64,000 nt of DNA, taken from the NCBI RefSeq assembly GCF_017377775.1, contig NZ_JAFVLN010000017.1, forward strand, positions 62,001 through 126,000. Direction: 5' to 3'. The notes below the pieces were generated by a model that saw only the letters and a program-made list of their open reading frames with translations, was not told where the DNA came from and did no database searches. Source of the DNA: Streptomyces sp. VRA16 Mangrove soil. GTDB taxonomy: Bacteria > Actinomycetota > Actinomycetes > Streptomycetales > Streptomycetaceae. Shown piece by piece: positions 27,547 to 38,923 of the stretch. A program made the translations under genes and the position numbers. The number at the start of each line of letters is the position of its first letter. Position 1 is the stretch's first letter.

Positions 27547-27843
27547 TTAGTCCTCCCCCAGGATCTGCGGCACCTTGAAACGCTGCTGCTCCTGGGCCGG
27601 GGCGCCGGAAAGCGCCTGCTCGGGGGTGAGCGACGGACGGACCTCGTCCGCACGCATGACGTTCGTCAGCGGCAGCGGGTGGGAGGTCGGCGGTACGTCT
27701 TGGTCGGCGACCTCGCTGACGCGGGCGACCGCGCCGATGATGTCGTCGAGCTGGCCTGCGAAGTGGTCGAGCTCTTCGGGCTTCAGCTCCAGACGCGCCA
27801 GCCGGGCGAGGTGGGCGACCTCCTCGCGCGTGATGCCAGGCAT
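27547..27843 (-). CDS. gatC: Asp-tRNA(Asn)/Glu-tRNA(Gln) amidotransferase subunit C
   Basis: A 98-aa GatC, the small subunit that wraps around GatA-GatB and stabilises GatA. Typical start [20 protein letters not shown], with the conserved [15 protein letters not shown] stretch in the middle. ATG 27843 has GAGGA upstream. It is the first gene of the operon. The promoter should lie in 27844-27950, where I see no clear consensus. Confidence 0.96.
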   Translation of the reverse strand: MPGITREEVAHLARLARLELKPEELDHFAGQLDDIIGAVARVSEVADQDVPPTSHPLPLTNVMRADEVRPSLTPEQALSGAPAQEQQRFKVPQILGED

Positions 27844-27950
27844 GCAGCGATCCTCTGGGGTGAGTGTGTGTGGTTTGAGCCCAATCCTATGGGGCCCGGG
27901 GCAGTGACCAGTAAACGGTTTGCCGACCGGGCCCTCTCACTCCACTGCCC

Positions 27951-28442
27951 TCAGCGCCGCTTCTCCCACGTGGCGCTGCTCAGAAAGTGGTTGTCGTAGC
28001 GTTCCTGGACCTCCAGGAGCGACTCCGGAGTCAGCTCTCCCAGGGCCACACGCTGCAGATGGCGGAAGTATGCGAACCGCTCGACGCCCGGTGTGATCAC
28101 GATGAGCAGGTCGGCGTCGGCGCCCGGTACGGCGGCGAAGGCGTGCGGCATGTTCGGCGGGACCACGATCAGGTCCCCCTTCGATCCGGTGACGATCTCC
28201 TCGCCCGCCAGGAACTCGGCGGCGCCGTCGAGCACGTAGAACATCTCCGCGCTGCGCCTGTGGTGGTGCGGGGTCGCCCCGTTCGCACCGTCGCCGAGGG
28301 TGATGCGCTGGGCCGACAGGGCGCCTCCGGTGGCACTGCTGTCGGCGATCAGCCGCCCCGTCACCGGGCCACCCCCGATCACCTCGGCATCGGCGGCCCG
28401 CACCACCACCGCGTCGTCGAACCCAGGAACCATGAGCGTCAT
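27951..28442 (-). CDS. Cupin domain protein
   Basis: A 163-aa single-domain cupin. Motif 1 shows a His cluster (TPHHHRRSAEMFYVLDG, H59-H61 and E66) and motif 2 contributes H100 (PPNMPHAF), so a metal site is likely complete. The function may be a dioxygenase, isomerase or sugar/hormone-type binder; the sequence does not say. ATG 28442 has GGGGAG about 6 nt upstream. It is on the same strand as rmdB (about 160 nt away) and gatC, without overlap. Confidence 0.85.
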   Translation of the reverse strand: MTLMVPGFDDAVVVRAADAEVIGGGPVTGRLIADSSATGGALSAQRITLGDGANGATPHHHRRSAEMFYVLDGAAEFLAGEEIVTGSKGDLIVVPPNMPHAFAAVPGADADLLIVITPGVERFAYFRHLQRVALGELTPESLLEVQERYDNHFLSSATWEKRR

Positions 28443-28499
28443 CCGAATCTCCCCTGATCGGTTGCACTTCGCCTGCCGCGCCGCCTCGGGCGGTCTGCT

Positions 28500-28547
28500 G
28501 CCGTGGGCGGCAGGGTGGGCGAGGCGACACCCCGGCGCCGGGCAGGC
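28500..28547 (+). repeat. Dispersed intergenic repeat, copy 1
   Basis: A 48-nt stretch beginning GCCGTGGGCGGCAGGGTGGG matches the reverse complement of 61291-61338 at about 40 of 48 positions, the first 21 with one difference. Both copies lie in non-coding gaps, here between rmdB and the cupin gene. It may be one member of a genome-wide family. Confidence 0.6.
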
Positions 28548-28600
28548 GCTCCAGTGGGCCCCTCCGCCCGCCCACCGTCCCGGCGCTCAGGCCACCGGGA

Positions 28601-31186
28601 TCAGGCCCGCGGCTCGTCGCCCGGCACCGCGGGCAGCGCCGCGGCAGCCCGCTGCCACCCCCGGTCCCCCCGGGCCCGCAGCCACGCCGTCGTCTCGTCC
28701 GGCGGCATCGCGGCGGCGACGAGCCACCCCTGCACCGCGTCACATCCCAGATCCCGCAGCCGCTCCCACGTCTCGTCGTCCTCGACCCCCTCCGCGACGA
28801 CGAGCAGCCCCAGCGAGTGCGCCAGATCGACCGTGCACCGCACGATCTCCGCGTCCTCGTTGTCCACCGCGAGCCGGGCCACGAACGACCGGTCGATCTT
28901 CAGCTCGCTCACCGGGAGGCGTCGCAGGTGCACCAGCGACGAGTACCCGGTCCCGAAGTCGTCGAGCGACATCTTCACCCCGTGCCCGGTGAGACCCGCG
29001 AGCGTGTCCGCGGCCCGCTGCGGGTCCTCCAGCAGCACGTGCTCCGTTATCTCCAGCTGCAGCGACCCGGCCGGCACACCGTGCCGCGCGAGCCGCGCCG
29101 CGACCGCTCCCGCGAACCCGGGCGTGTGCACATCGCGCGGCGACACGTTCACCGCGACCGGCACGTGCAGTCCCTGCGCCCGCCAGCGCGCGACCTGCGC
29201 GAGCGCCGTCTCCAGGACGTACTCGGTCAGGTGCGGCATGAGTCCCGACGACTCGGCGATGGCGATGAACTCGTCCGGCGGAACCTTCCCTCGCTCGGGA
29301 TGCACCCACCGTACGAGCGCTTCGAGACCCGCCACCTGCCCGTCGAAGCGGACCTTCGGCTGGTAGTGCAGCTCGACGTCGCCGGCGTCGAGCGCGCGCC
29401 GCAGATCGCCCAACAGGCCGAGCCGGTCGGGGGTGTTGGAGTCCCGCTTCGACTCGTAGACCTCGACGCCCGTACGGTCCCGCTTCGCCTGGTACATCGC
29501 GACATCGGCCCGGCGCAGCAGTCCCTCCGCGTCGAGCGCGTGGTCGGGGAAGACGGCGAGCCCCGCGCTCGCCTCCAACACCAGCGTCAGCCCGTCGAGA
29601 TCGAGCGGTGAGCCGAGCGCCGCCACGAGATTGCGGGCCACCCGCGACGCGGACGTCGTGGAGTCGGCGACCGGGAGCAGCACGGCGAACTCGTCACCGC
29701 CGAGCCGCGCGGCCTCCGCCCCGCGCGGCAGCGCGGCTCTGAGTCGGTCCGCGATCTGCAACAGGAGCCGGTCACCGGCGAGATGGCCGAGTGTGTCGTT
29801 GACCGAACGGAACCGGTCCAGGTCGATCAGCATCAGCGCGCTGCGCGCCCCGATCCGCTCGGCGTCGTCGAGCGCGGTCCACGTCCGCTCCAGCAGCCAC
29901 TGCCGGTTGGGCAGTCCTGTCAGCGGGTCGCGCAGCTGCTCCTCGGCGCGGGCCCGCGCGATCCACAGCGTCGAGTCGAGCGCGATCAGCGGGATCGCGA
30001 ACAGCGGCAGCAGCACGGGCCGGGCGATCGCGACGACGCAGACCAGGGGCGCGATGCCGAGCAGCGCGACGCCGACCAGGCCCTGTCGCATCAGCGCGGT
30101 GCGGGCGACGGTCGGCAGTCCCGAGGTGCGCGGCGCGTGCACGTACCAGAGCAGGGTGCGGGTGACGAGCAGGTAAGCGGCCGCGACGAGCACGACCTCG
30201 GGCGCCGTGTAGAGGTCCCAGGTCTCCGGTTTCCACGGGGACTCGACGGACGGTACGAGGCCGAACGCGGCCAGGACGAGGGCGCCGGCCCCGATGCCGA
30301 GGATGTCGACCGCGCCGTGCAGCATGCCCTGGCGCCAGCGGTGTCTGCGGGCGGCGCCGACGAGCACGACGACGGTGAGGCTGACCATTCCGGCGGGCAC
30401 CCACCCGTACAGGAGCAGCACGGCGAGGGTGAGGGCGGCTCCGGAGCCGGTGCCGCCCCACCAGCGGTCGCGGCCGAGCGCGACGAGGTGGCCGACGATG
30501 ATGCCGGTCAGGATCGCGAGCGACCAGCCGGCGACGCCGGACGGGAAGAGCGCGTGGCCGGCGGTGAAGGCGCGGTAGAACCCGGCGCCCAGGACCACCG
30601 CGGCGAGCGCGACAACGGCGCCGGGCAGCAGCGGCAGCGCCGCGATCCGCGTGGTCTCGGGCGGTCCGCCTTGGTGGTTGCGTGCGGGGGTGGCCACGCC
30701 GACGCGGCCGCCGGTGGGCAGACCGGTGGGCGGAAGTGTCTGTTCCGCGCCCGCGGTCATGCCGGTGGTGACGGGACCCTGAGCCGTGGGGCCGCCGGAC
30801 TTCGCGCGGCCGTGCCGCAGGCCGCTGGACGCCCGTCCGGCCGGGGCGCTCTGGATGCCCCGGGCACCCCGGACGACCGAACTGCCGGGCGCCGCCGGGG
30901 CCGAGGCGCCGTGCGCGCCGTCGGCCGCACCGGGGGTGGCACCCGCGGCGCGGGGCTCCCCCTGTATCCGGTCCGCGCGGAGCCGGGCGATCCCCCGCCC
31001 GCTCTCGCGCCACCAATTGCGCCAGTTCACCACACCACCGCGCTCGTTCTCCCCGTGCTCCCCGTGACCGCTGTCGCCGTCCCCGGCGCCGCCCGTGCCG
31101 TCGTCGGCACGACGGGCCGTGGTGCGCCGCAGCCGTCGGCGCGGGCGCAGCGGTGAGTCCGGGGCGGCGCTCTCGGTCGGTTCCAT
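28601..31186 (-). CDS. rmdB: Membrane GGDEF-EAL c-di-GMP enzyme, RmdB-like
   Basis: An 861-aa protein placed, from memory, at the position of S. coelicolor RmdB (SCO5495, beside ligA), a c-di-GMP phosphodiesterase controlling development. Residues 1-180 are disordered and Gly/Ala/Arg-rich. About 183-410 hold several TM helices, then GGDEF (motif 496-500 intact) and EAL. The EAL motifs are complete: EALVRW (622-627), VNVSPRDV, LEITEH, DDFGTGYS, KIDRSFV, AEGVE. The RxxD inhibitory site reads RGAE, so product inhibition is probably lost. ATG 31186 has AGAGGGA upstream; the frame is open further but without support. Confidence 0.88.
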   Translation of the reverse strand: MEPTESAAPDSPLRPRRRLRRTTARRADDGTGGAGDGDSGHGEHGENERGGVVNWRNWWRESGRGIARLRADRIQGEPRAAGATPGAADGAHGASAPAAPGSSVVRGARGIQSAPAGRASSGLRHGRAKSGGPTAQGPVTTGMTAGAEQTLPPTGLPTGGRVGVATPARNHQGGPPETTRIAALPLLPGAVVALAAVVLGAGFYRAFTAGHALFPSGVAGWSLAILTGIIVGHLVALGRDRWWGGTGSGAALTLAVLLLYGWVPAGMVSLTVVVLVGAARRHRWRQGMLHGAVDILGIGAGALVLAAFGLVPSVESPWKPETWDLYTAPEVVLVAAAYLLVTRTLLWYVHAPRTSGLPTVARTALMRQGLVGVALLGIAPLVCVVAIARPVLLPLFAIPLIALDSTLWIARARAEEQLRDPLTGLPNRQWLLERTWTALDDAERIGARSALMLIDLDRFRSVNDTLGHLAGDRLLLQIADRLRAALPRGAEAARLGGDEFAVLLPVADSTTSASRVARNLVAALGSPLDLDGLTLVLEASAGLAVFPDHALDAEGLLRRADVAMYQAKRDRTGVEVYESKRDSNTPDRLGLLGDLRRALDAGDVELHYQPKVRFDGQVAGLEALVRWVHPERGKVPPDEFIAIAESSGLMPHLTEYVLETALAQVARWRAQGLHVPVAVNVSPRDVHTPGFAGAVAARLARHGVPAGSLQLEITEHVLLEDPQRAADTLAGLTGHGVKMSLDDFGTGYSSLVHLRRLPVSELKIDRSFVARLAVDNEDAEIVRCTVDLAHSLGLLVVAEGVEDDETWERLRDLGCDAVQGWLVAAAMPPDETTAWLRARGDRGWQRAAAALPAVPGDEPRA

Positions 31187-31366
31187 TCCCGTCCCTCTCA
31201 CAGCCGGCGGTGCCCACGTCCGCTGCCCGCTCCCCTGGCTTCTGTGGAGCAGGGGTTGCCCCATCCGCAGCAGGACACGGCAGGCGCACACCTCAACAGT
31301 AGGCCGCAGAAGGCTTCCACGGGCACCAGACGGACGCGCCCGACCGCGGTTGCCCGAATGCGGCCC

Positions 31367-31406
31367 GGCCACCCGTATGCATCTGGTATGCGCTGAACGG
31401 GTGGCC
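31367..31406 (-). terminator. Terminator hairpin downstream of ligA
   Basis: Arms of 10 bp (GGCCACCCGT at 31367-31376, complement at 31397-31406) enclose a smaller inner stem GCAT/ATGC. It starts 9 nt beyond the ligA stop on the minus strand. Confidence 0.65.
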
Positions 31407-31414
31407 TTCAACCG

Positions 31415-34677
<3,263 letters not shown>

Positions 34678-34720
34678 TCAGGAAGGGTACGTAACGGGGG
34701 CGGGGCCCCGCCCCGGGCCG

Positions 34721-35419
34721 TCAGCGTCCCGGCCGCACCGTCAGATCGTTGACCTCGGCGTCACGCGGCAGGTCGAGCGCCATGACGATGGTGGTGGCGA
34801 CGGACTCGGGGTCGATCCACCGGGACGCGTCGTACTCCTTGCCCTCCTGCTGGTGCACCTTGGCCTGCATGGGGCTCGCGGTGCGACCGGGGTACACGGA
34901 GGTGACGCGTACGCCGTTGCCGTGCTCCTCGTGGCGCAGCGAGTCGGCGAGCGCCTTCAGGCCGTGCTTGGAGGCGGCGTAGGCGGACCAGTCGGGGCCT
35001 GCGCTCAGCCCGGCACCGGAGTTCACGAAGATCACGTGCCCCTGGGCGACGCGGAGTTGGGGCAGGAAGTGGCGGGTCAGCTCGGCCGGGGCGATGAGAT
35101 TGACGTTCAGCTGGTGCCGCCACGCCTTCGGCGTCAGCTCCCCCACGGGACCGAGGTCGACGACGCCGGCGATGTGCAGCAGCGAGTCGACTCGGTCGGG
35201 CAGCGTCTGGTGCGAGAACGCCCACGACAGCTTGTCGGGGTCGGCGAGGTCACCGACGAGGGTGCGGGCGCCGGGGAACTCGGCGGCCAGCTCCTTGGCG
35301 CGGCCGGCGTCGCGCGCGTGGAGGTAGAGCTCGTCCCCGCGCGCGTGCAGTCGGCGGGCGACGGCGGCGCCGATTCCTGAACCGGCGCCGGTGATCACAT
35401 GGGTGGCTGTGCTCGTCAT
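34721..35419 (-). CDS. SDR family oxidoreductase
   Basis: A 232-aa classical short-chain dehydrogenase. The cofactor loop TGAGSGIG is at 10-17, the catalytic Ser at S134 (VNSGAG), and YxxxK at Y147-K151 (YAASK). Short and cytoplasmic. The Arg in the region after beta-2 (HARDAGR) suggests NADP(H). The substrate is unknown. It lies 43 nt upstream of the MetE-like gene on the same strand and 25 nt after the LOG-like gene, so the three may be one transcript. Confidence 0.9.
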   Translation of the reverse strand: MTSTATHVITGAGSGIGAAVARRLHARGDELYLHARDAGRAKELAAEFPGARTLVGDLADPDKLSWAFSHQTLPDRVDSLLHIAGVVDLGPVGELTPKAWRHQLNVNLIAPAELTRHFLPQLRVAQGHVIFVNSGAGLSAGPDWSAYAASKHGLKALADSLRHEEHGNGVRVTSVYPGRTASPMQAKVHQQEGKEYDASRWIDPESVATTIVMALDLPRDAEVNDLTVRPGR

Positions 35420-35444
35420 GCCGCCATGCTCGCACTACCGCTGC

Positions 35445-35990
35445 CTACTGCTGGCCGAGGGACTCCTCCAGGTAGGCCAGGGCGCCGACCGGCTCCTCGG
35501 CGAAGAACACGAGGTCGGTGAGGGGGATGGGCAGGAACCCCTCGTCCTCCATGCGCCGGAACTGCTCCTTCAGGCCGTCGTAGAACCCCGCGGAGTTGAG
35601 CAGCACGATGGGCTTGTCGGTCTTCCCGTGCTTCTTCAGTTCAAGGATCTCGGTGGCCTCGTCGAGCGTGCCGGTCCCGCCGACCATGACGACGACGGCG
35701 TCGGCCTTCTCCAGGAGCAGCCGCTTGCGCTCGGCGAGGTCGGCGGCGACGACCATCTCGTCCGGGGCGGTCACGGCACGCGCCTTGGCGGCGAGGAAGT
35801 CCACGGACACCCCGACCAGCCGTCCACCGGTCTCCGCCACGCCATCGGCGACGACCTTCATGAGCCCGCTCTCGCTGCCGCCCCACACGAGGGCGTGCCC
35901 GCCCTTGCCGAGCAGCTCGGCGAACTCACGGGCGGGGCGGGTGTAGCGGTCGTCGAGGTCGGCGGCGGAGAGGAAGACGCAGATGTTCAT
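35445..35990 (-). CDS. LOG/TIGR00730-type Rossmann-fold protein
   Basis: A 181-aa protein of the LOG family (cytokinin riboside 5'-monophosphate phosphoribohydrolases and nucleotide N-glycosidases). The start MNICVFLSAADLDDRY and an SESGLMKVVADG loop fit the family. The signature PGGxGTxxE reads VGGTGTLDE, with Val replacing Pro, so activity cannot be taken for granted. ATG 35990 is chosen because the upstream extension is made of tandem repeats. It is divergent from a DUF427 gene. Confidence 0.82.
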   Translation of the reverse strand: MNICVFLSAADLDDRYTRPAREFAELLGKGGHALVWGGSESGLMKVVADGVAETGGRLVGVSVDFLAAKARAVTAPDEMVVAADLAERKRLLLEKADAVVVMVGGTGTLDEATEILELKKHGKTDKPIVLLNSAGFYDGLKEQFRRMEDEGFLPIPLTDLVFFAEEPVGALAYLEESLGQQ

Positions 35991-36050
35991 GGCACCCACG
36001 GTACGGGCCGCCACCGACAGCCCTCGGACAGGGCGCATGAGGGCGTGCGG

Positions 36051-36110
36051 GAACCTGCGCGGACCTACGGGGACCTGCGGGGATCTACGGGGACCTGCGC
36101 GGACCTGCGG
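36051..36110. repeat. Six tandem 10-bp repeats between the LOG-like and DUF427 genes
   Basis: Six consecutive 10-mers close to GGACCTGCGG (36051-36060, 61-70, 71-80, 81-90, 91-100, 101-110), each differing at 0-2 positions, occupy most of the 137-bp divergent promoter region. The period is near one helical turn, so every copy faces the same side of the DNA. This would suit cooperative binding of a regulator, but the binder is unknown. Confidence 0.85.
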
Positions 36111-36127
36111 GGAAGAACCCGGCGACT

Positions 36128-36472
36128 GTGAGCGCTGACACACCTATGACTCAAGGACACACGATCACGATCGAGCAGGGTGCGCAGCGCGTGCGGGTCG
36201 TCCACGACGGGCAGGTGCTGGCGGAGAGCGGGCGGCCGCTGGTGCTGCACGAGACGGGCTGTCCCGCGCGGTACTACATCCCGAGCGAGGACGTCCGTAC
36301 GGAGCTGCTGGCGCCGTCGGACACGACGACGTACTGCCCCTTCAAGGGAACGGCGTCCTACTGGTCGCTGCCGGACGCTCCCGACCTGGTGTGGGCGTAC
36401 GAGGACCCGAAGGCCGAAGTGGCCGCCATCAAGGGGCACCTGTGCTTCTACGAAGTAGAAGTGGTGGGATAG
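36128..36472 (+). CDS. DUF427 domain protein
   Basis: A 114-aa (or 108-aa) small beta-rich protein of the DUF427 family. It shows the conserved RVRVVHDGQVLAES strand pair, ARYYIPSEDV and YCPFKGTASYWS motifs. The function is unknown. The start is GTG 36128 or ATG 36146; neither has an ideally spaced ribosome-binding site. It begins 18 nt after the 10-bp repeat array. Confidence 0.85.
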   Translation: MSADTPMTQGHTITIEQGAQRVRVVHDGQVLAESGRPLVLHETGCPARYYIPSEDVRTELLAPSDTTTYCPFKGTASYWSLPDAPDLVWAYEDPKAEVAAIKGHLCFYEVEVVG

Positions 36473-36513
36473 GGCTCGGCTCAGCGGGCGACACGAGACG
36501 GACGGGCGCAGGC

Positions 36514-36903
36514 ATGACACAGGGGTACGGCGAACCGGGCAATGCGGCGGGCGGGTTCGGGCCTCCGCCACCCACGTTCCAGCCGCCCCCTCCCCCGCCG
36601 GTACCGCCGTCGGTTCCGCCGCAGCCGGGACCTGAGTTCGTGGCCGCCGACGAGTACAACGGGCTGGTCGTCGACGGCGAGGGCGTCCACTTCGAACAGG
36701 GCCCGCACGCCATCGATCTGCCCTGGACGCATGTGCGGACGGTGCACTTCCAGCCGTTGCCGTCCGGGGTGTTCGTGACGGCGGCGATGACGGACGGCGC
36801 GGTGTACACCTGCCAGGTGCGGGCGCGGCGCAAGGCGCAGGCGAGTGCGTGGTGCGGGGAGCTGGGCGGGGTTCTTCAGCACTACTTGCAGGGCAGGGTC
36901 TGA
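36514..36903 (+). CDS. Proline-rich N-terminal hypothetical protein (129 aa)
   Basis: From ATG 36514, residues 1-45 are Gly/Pro-rich with runs of six and four prolines (PPPPPP, PPPP). A compact beta-type domain follows (EYNGLVVDGEGVHFEQ, DLPWTHVRTVHFQ), ending in a helix (WCGELGGVLQHYLQ). I do not recognise it, but the C-terminal domain looks PH- or YdjO-like. It follows the DUF427 gene by 41 nt on the same strand. The frame is open upstream to 36391, but that part overlaps DUF427. Confidence 0.7.
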   Translation: MTQGYGEPGNAAGGFGPPPPTFQPPPPPPVPPSVPPQPGPEFVAADEYNGLVVDGEGVHFEQGPHAIDLPWTHVRTVHFQPLPSGVFVTAAMTDGAVYTCQVRARRKAQASAWCGELGGVLQHYLQGRV

Positions 36904-37124
36904 CGGATCCTGCTCCCGCCGCGCGTCGCGTCAACCGCACGAGGAGCCTTCGCTACCGCTCCCAGGTGACGTGCGCCGCGGTTCTTTTGTGTGCCCAAAT
37001 GCTCGTCACCCCATAGGAGTCAACGTTTTTCCAGCCGCGCCGTGCCGCGCCGCTGACGCTCCACACCACGACGCACGCCCCGCTAATCTCCCGGATTCCC
37101 CCACCCCTTCTCCGAGGAGACCCC

Positions 37125-37448
37125 GTGCGCCCCGACCTGGACCTGACCGACGACCCCGTCCAGCAACGCCTGTTACGCAAAGCCCTGGAGGTCTTCCGGG
37201 AGGGCGGCCGCGGGCCCGTACTCCAGGAGATGGCCCGGGAGGTCCTTGCGGGCCGGGTCGGTCTGCGGGAGGCGACGCGGATCCCTGCGTATGCGGAGGC
37301 CGTGATCGAGCAGGGGCAGGAGTTCCGGCGCCGCTGGGAGTCGATGCCGGACTCCGAGCGGGCGGCGTTGGCCCGGGAGGGCGAGCGGCAGGTGGCCGAG
37401 GAGCGGGCTCTTATGGCGGCTGAGCGCGCGGAGCGGGGGCGGGTATGA
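37125..37448 (+). CDS. Small helical protein with a TTA leucine codon (bldA-type control)
   Basis: A 107-aa, highly charged, mostly helical protein starting at GTG 37125 with GAGGAGA upstream. Codon 17 is TTA (37173-37175). In Streptomyces this codon is read only by the bldA tRNA, which is abundant late in growth, so translation should be developmentally delayed. It ends in an ATGA junction with the WXG100-like gene, which makes that gene coupled and so also TTA-dependent. No domain recognised. It could be a chaperone- or adaptor-like partner. Confidence 0.75.
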   Translation: MRPDLDLTDDPVQQRLLRKALEVFREGGRGPVLQEMAREVLAGRVGLREATRIPAYAEAVIEQGQEFRRRWESMPDSERAALAREGERQVAEERALMAAERAERGRV

Positions 37449-38566
37449 CGCTGACTGTGCGGTCCGAAGACGTGGTCGGGTACGCAGGCCTGGTGCACAG
37501 GGCTGCCGAGGACTGCCGCAGCGCACGAGAGTATCTCGATCGCAGCACCGGCATCGACCGATCGGTGGCAGCGGACCTCTGGGATCGCGTGCTGCGGCAC
37601 CATGAAGAACACGTCCGCGATGCTCGCGGTGTCCTGAACCGATTCGACGCGATCCTCAATGCGTCGAGGAGCGAACTGAAGAAGACCGCCGCCTGGTACG
37701 ACGCCGTCGATCTCGATACGGCGCGGCGGCTGGACGCCACATACCCGTCCACTTCGACCTCTGTCCCTGTGCACAGAACCCGCCCTCAGGGCTCCGCCTC
37801 GTTCCGCGACGTACGCGACGCCCTCAGCCGCCTCAAGCCGCCCGGGGGCGCCGACGGGTGGCTTCAAGGGCATCTCGCGGAAATCGAGTTCGCCCCCACC
37901 AACAAGGCCGTCGGGACGCTGTTGGATTTCGCCAGCCCATCGGCCTTGGCCAACGAAGGACTCAAACTGGTCTTCGGGTGGGACATCCTCGGCTATTTCG
38001 CCAATCTCCTCGGAGGGGACTGGCAGAGTTACGCAGGGTGCGCGGACGCCTGGAAAGGCCTTGGGGACGCCTGCGCCGACATGGCCGAGAACATCAGGCA
38101 CGGCAACAGCACGCTGGGTATCACATGGCGCGGCAATGCGGCAGATGCCGCTTGGAAGTACTTCGACAACATCGCCAAAAAGCTCGATGGCACACGCGAT
38201 TCCCTCCACGACCTCTCCGACCTCTGCCGAAGAGTGGCCACGCTGGTCTATTCGCTCGCCGAAACAGCCAAGGGAATTCTGGCCGACATCTGCGACGATG
38301 CAATCCAGTTCGCCGTCGCGTCCGCGGCTTCCGCCGCCTTGCTGGCATCGGGGGTCGGATTCACCGGAGGGTTCGTCGGCGTGGCGTTCGCCGCGGAGCG
38401 CGCAGCATCCATGATCGCGAAGTACGAGAGTCTCGTGGGGCAGTACGACCACCTCATGCTGGCGGTCAACGCGGCCTTCGCCGCAGGCGGATTGCTCGGC
38501 TCCGTGAGCAAGGACCTACGGGACTTCCCCGTGGTCGGTAAGAGCTATGACAACGCGCTGGTCTGA
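37445..38566 (+). CDS. WXG100/ESX-like protein with two helical modules and a hydrophobic C-terminal region
   Basis: 373 aa. Residues 1-105 form a helical hairpin ending in a type VII-type secretion motif YxxxD (YDAVD, 85-89). A linker (105-120) is followed by a second helical module with a WxG turn (ITWRGNAADAAW, WRG at 228-230). Residues 287-318 are a long Ala/Gly/Val hydrophobic stretch. The protein stops soon after PVVGKSYDNALV, a point where I would expect a toxin domain in polymorphic relatives, but no such domain is present. ATG overlaps the previous gene by 4 nt. I infer a type VII-secreted or membrane-inserting protein; no ESX core genes lie in this window. Confidence 0.78.
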   Translation: MTLTVRSEDVVGYAGLVHRAAEDCRSAREYLDRSTGIDRSVAADLWDRVLRHHEEHVRDARGVLNRFDAILNASRSELKKTAAWYDAVDLDTARRLDATYPSTSTSVPVHRTRPQGSASFRDVRDALSRLKPPGGADGWLQGHLAEIEFAPTNKAVGTLLDFASPSALANEGLKLVFGWDILGYFANLLGGDWQSYAGCADAWKGLGDACADMAENIRHGNSTLGITWRGNAADAAWKYFDNIAKKLDGTRDSLHDLSDLCRRVATLVYSLAETAKGILADICDDAIQFAVASAASAALLASGVGFTGGFVGVAFAAERAASMIAKYESLVGQYDHLMLAVNAAFAAGGLLGSVSKDLRDFPVVGKSYDNALV

Positions 38567-38594
38567 TGCTCGATCAGCGGCACGAGGAAGCCCT

Positions 38595-38879
38595 ATGGAT
38601 CCAGGACATGAGCACGCCCGCAGGACCAAGGCAGTCAAGGTGCAGGAGCAGGTCGCCTTCATCGCGGTCATGCTGCCGGTGGTGGTGACAGCGCTGCTGG
38701 TGGCGGATTCCGTGAAAGGGAAATTCACGGCCACCTGGCTCGGCGCCGACCTCGTTCTGATCTGCAGCGGGTGTCTCGCGTACCGCGGCTGGCGGCAGAA
38801 GAGATTTCAGCTCACCACCGCCGCAGTCCTCGTCATGCTCGGGCTGGCAGGAGCAAGCCGCTTGCTCTCCTCAGCGTGA
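38595..38879 (+). CDS. Small membrane protein, first of a tandem paralogous pair (94 aa)
   Basis: ATG 38595, preceded by CACGAGGAAG. Hydrophobic segments include VAFIAVMLPVVVTALLVA, LGADLVLICSGCLAYRGW and AAVLVMLGLAGA. Its second half aligns by eye with the next gene (G-x-DLVL ... LAxRGW). Both proteins are 94 aa. It lies 28 nt after the WXG100-like gene and is likely in the same operon. Function is unknown; a protective or anchoring role for the WXG100-like protein is a guess from position. Confidence 0.75.
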   Translation: MDPGHEHARRTKAVKVQEQVAFIAVMLPVVVTALLVADSVKGKFTATWLGADLVLICSGCLAYRGWRQKRFQLTTAAVLVMLGLAGASRLLSSA

Positions 38880-38923
38880 CCCGCCAACACGAGCACTCGA
38901 TTCATTCCTGCACGAGGAACTAC

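Noticed and set aside
37445-38566. Calling the WXG100-like protein a polymorphic toxin
   Set aside because: The protein ends right after the point where a toxin domain would follow. No catalytic domain is visible, so toxin activity cannot be claimed.
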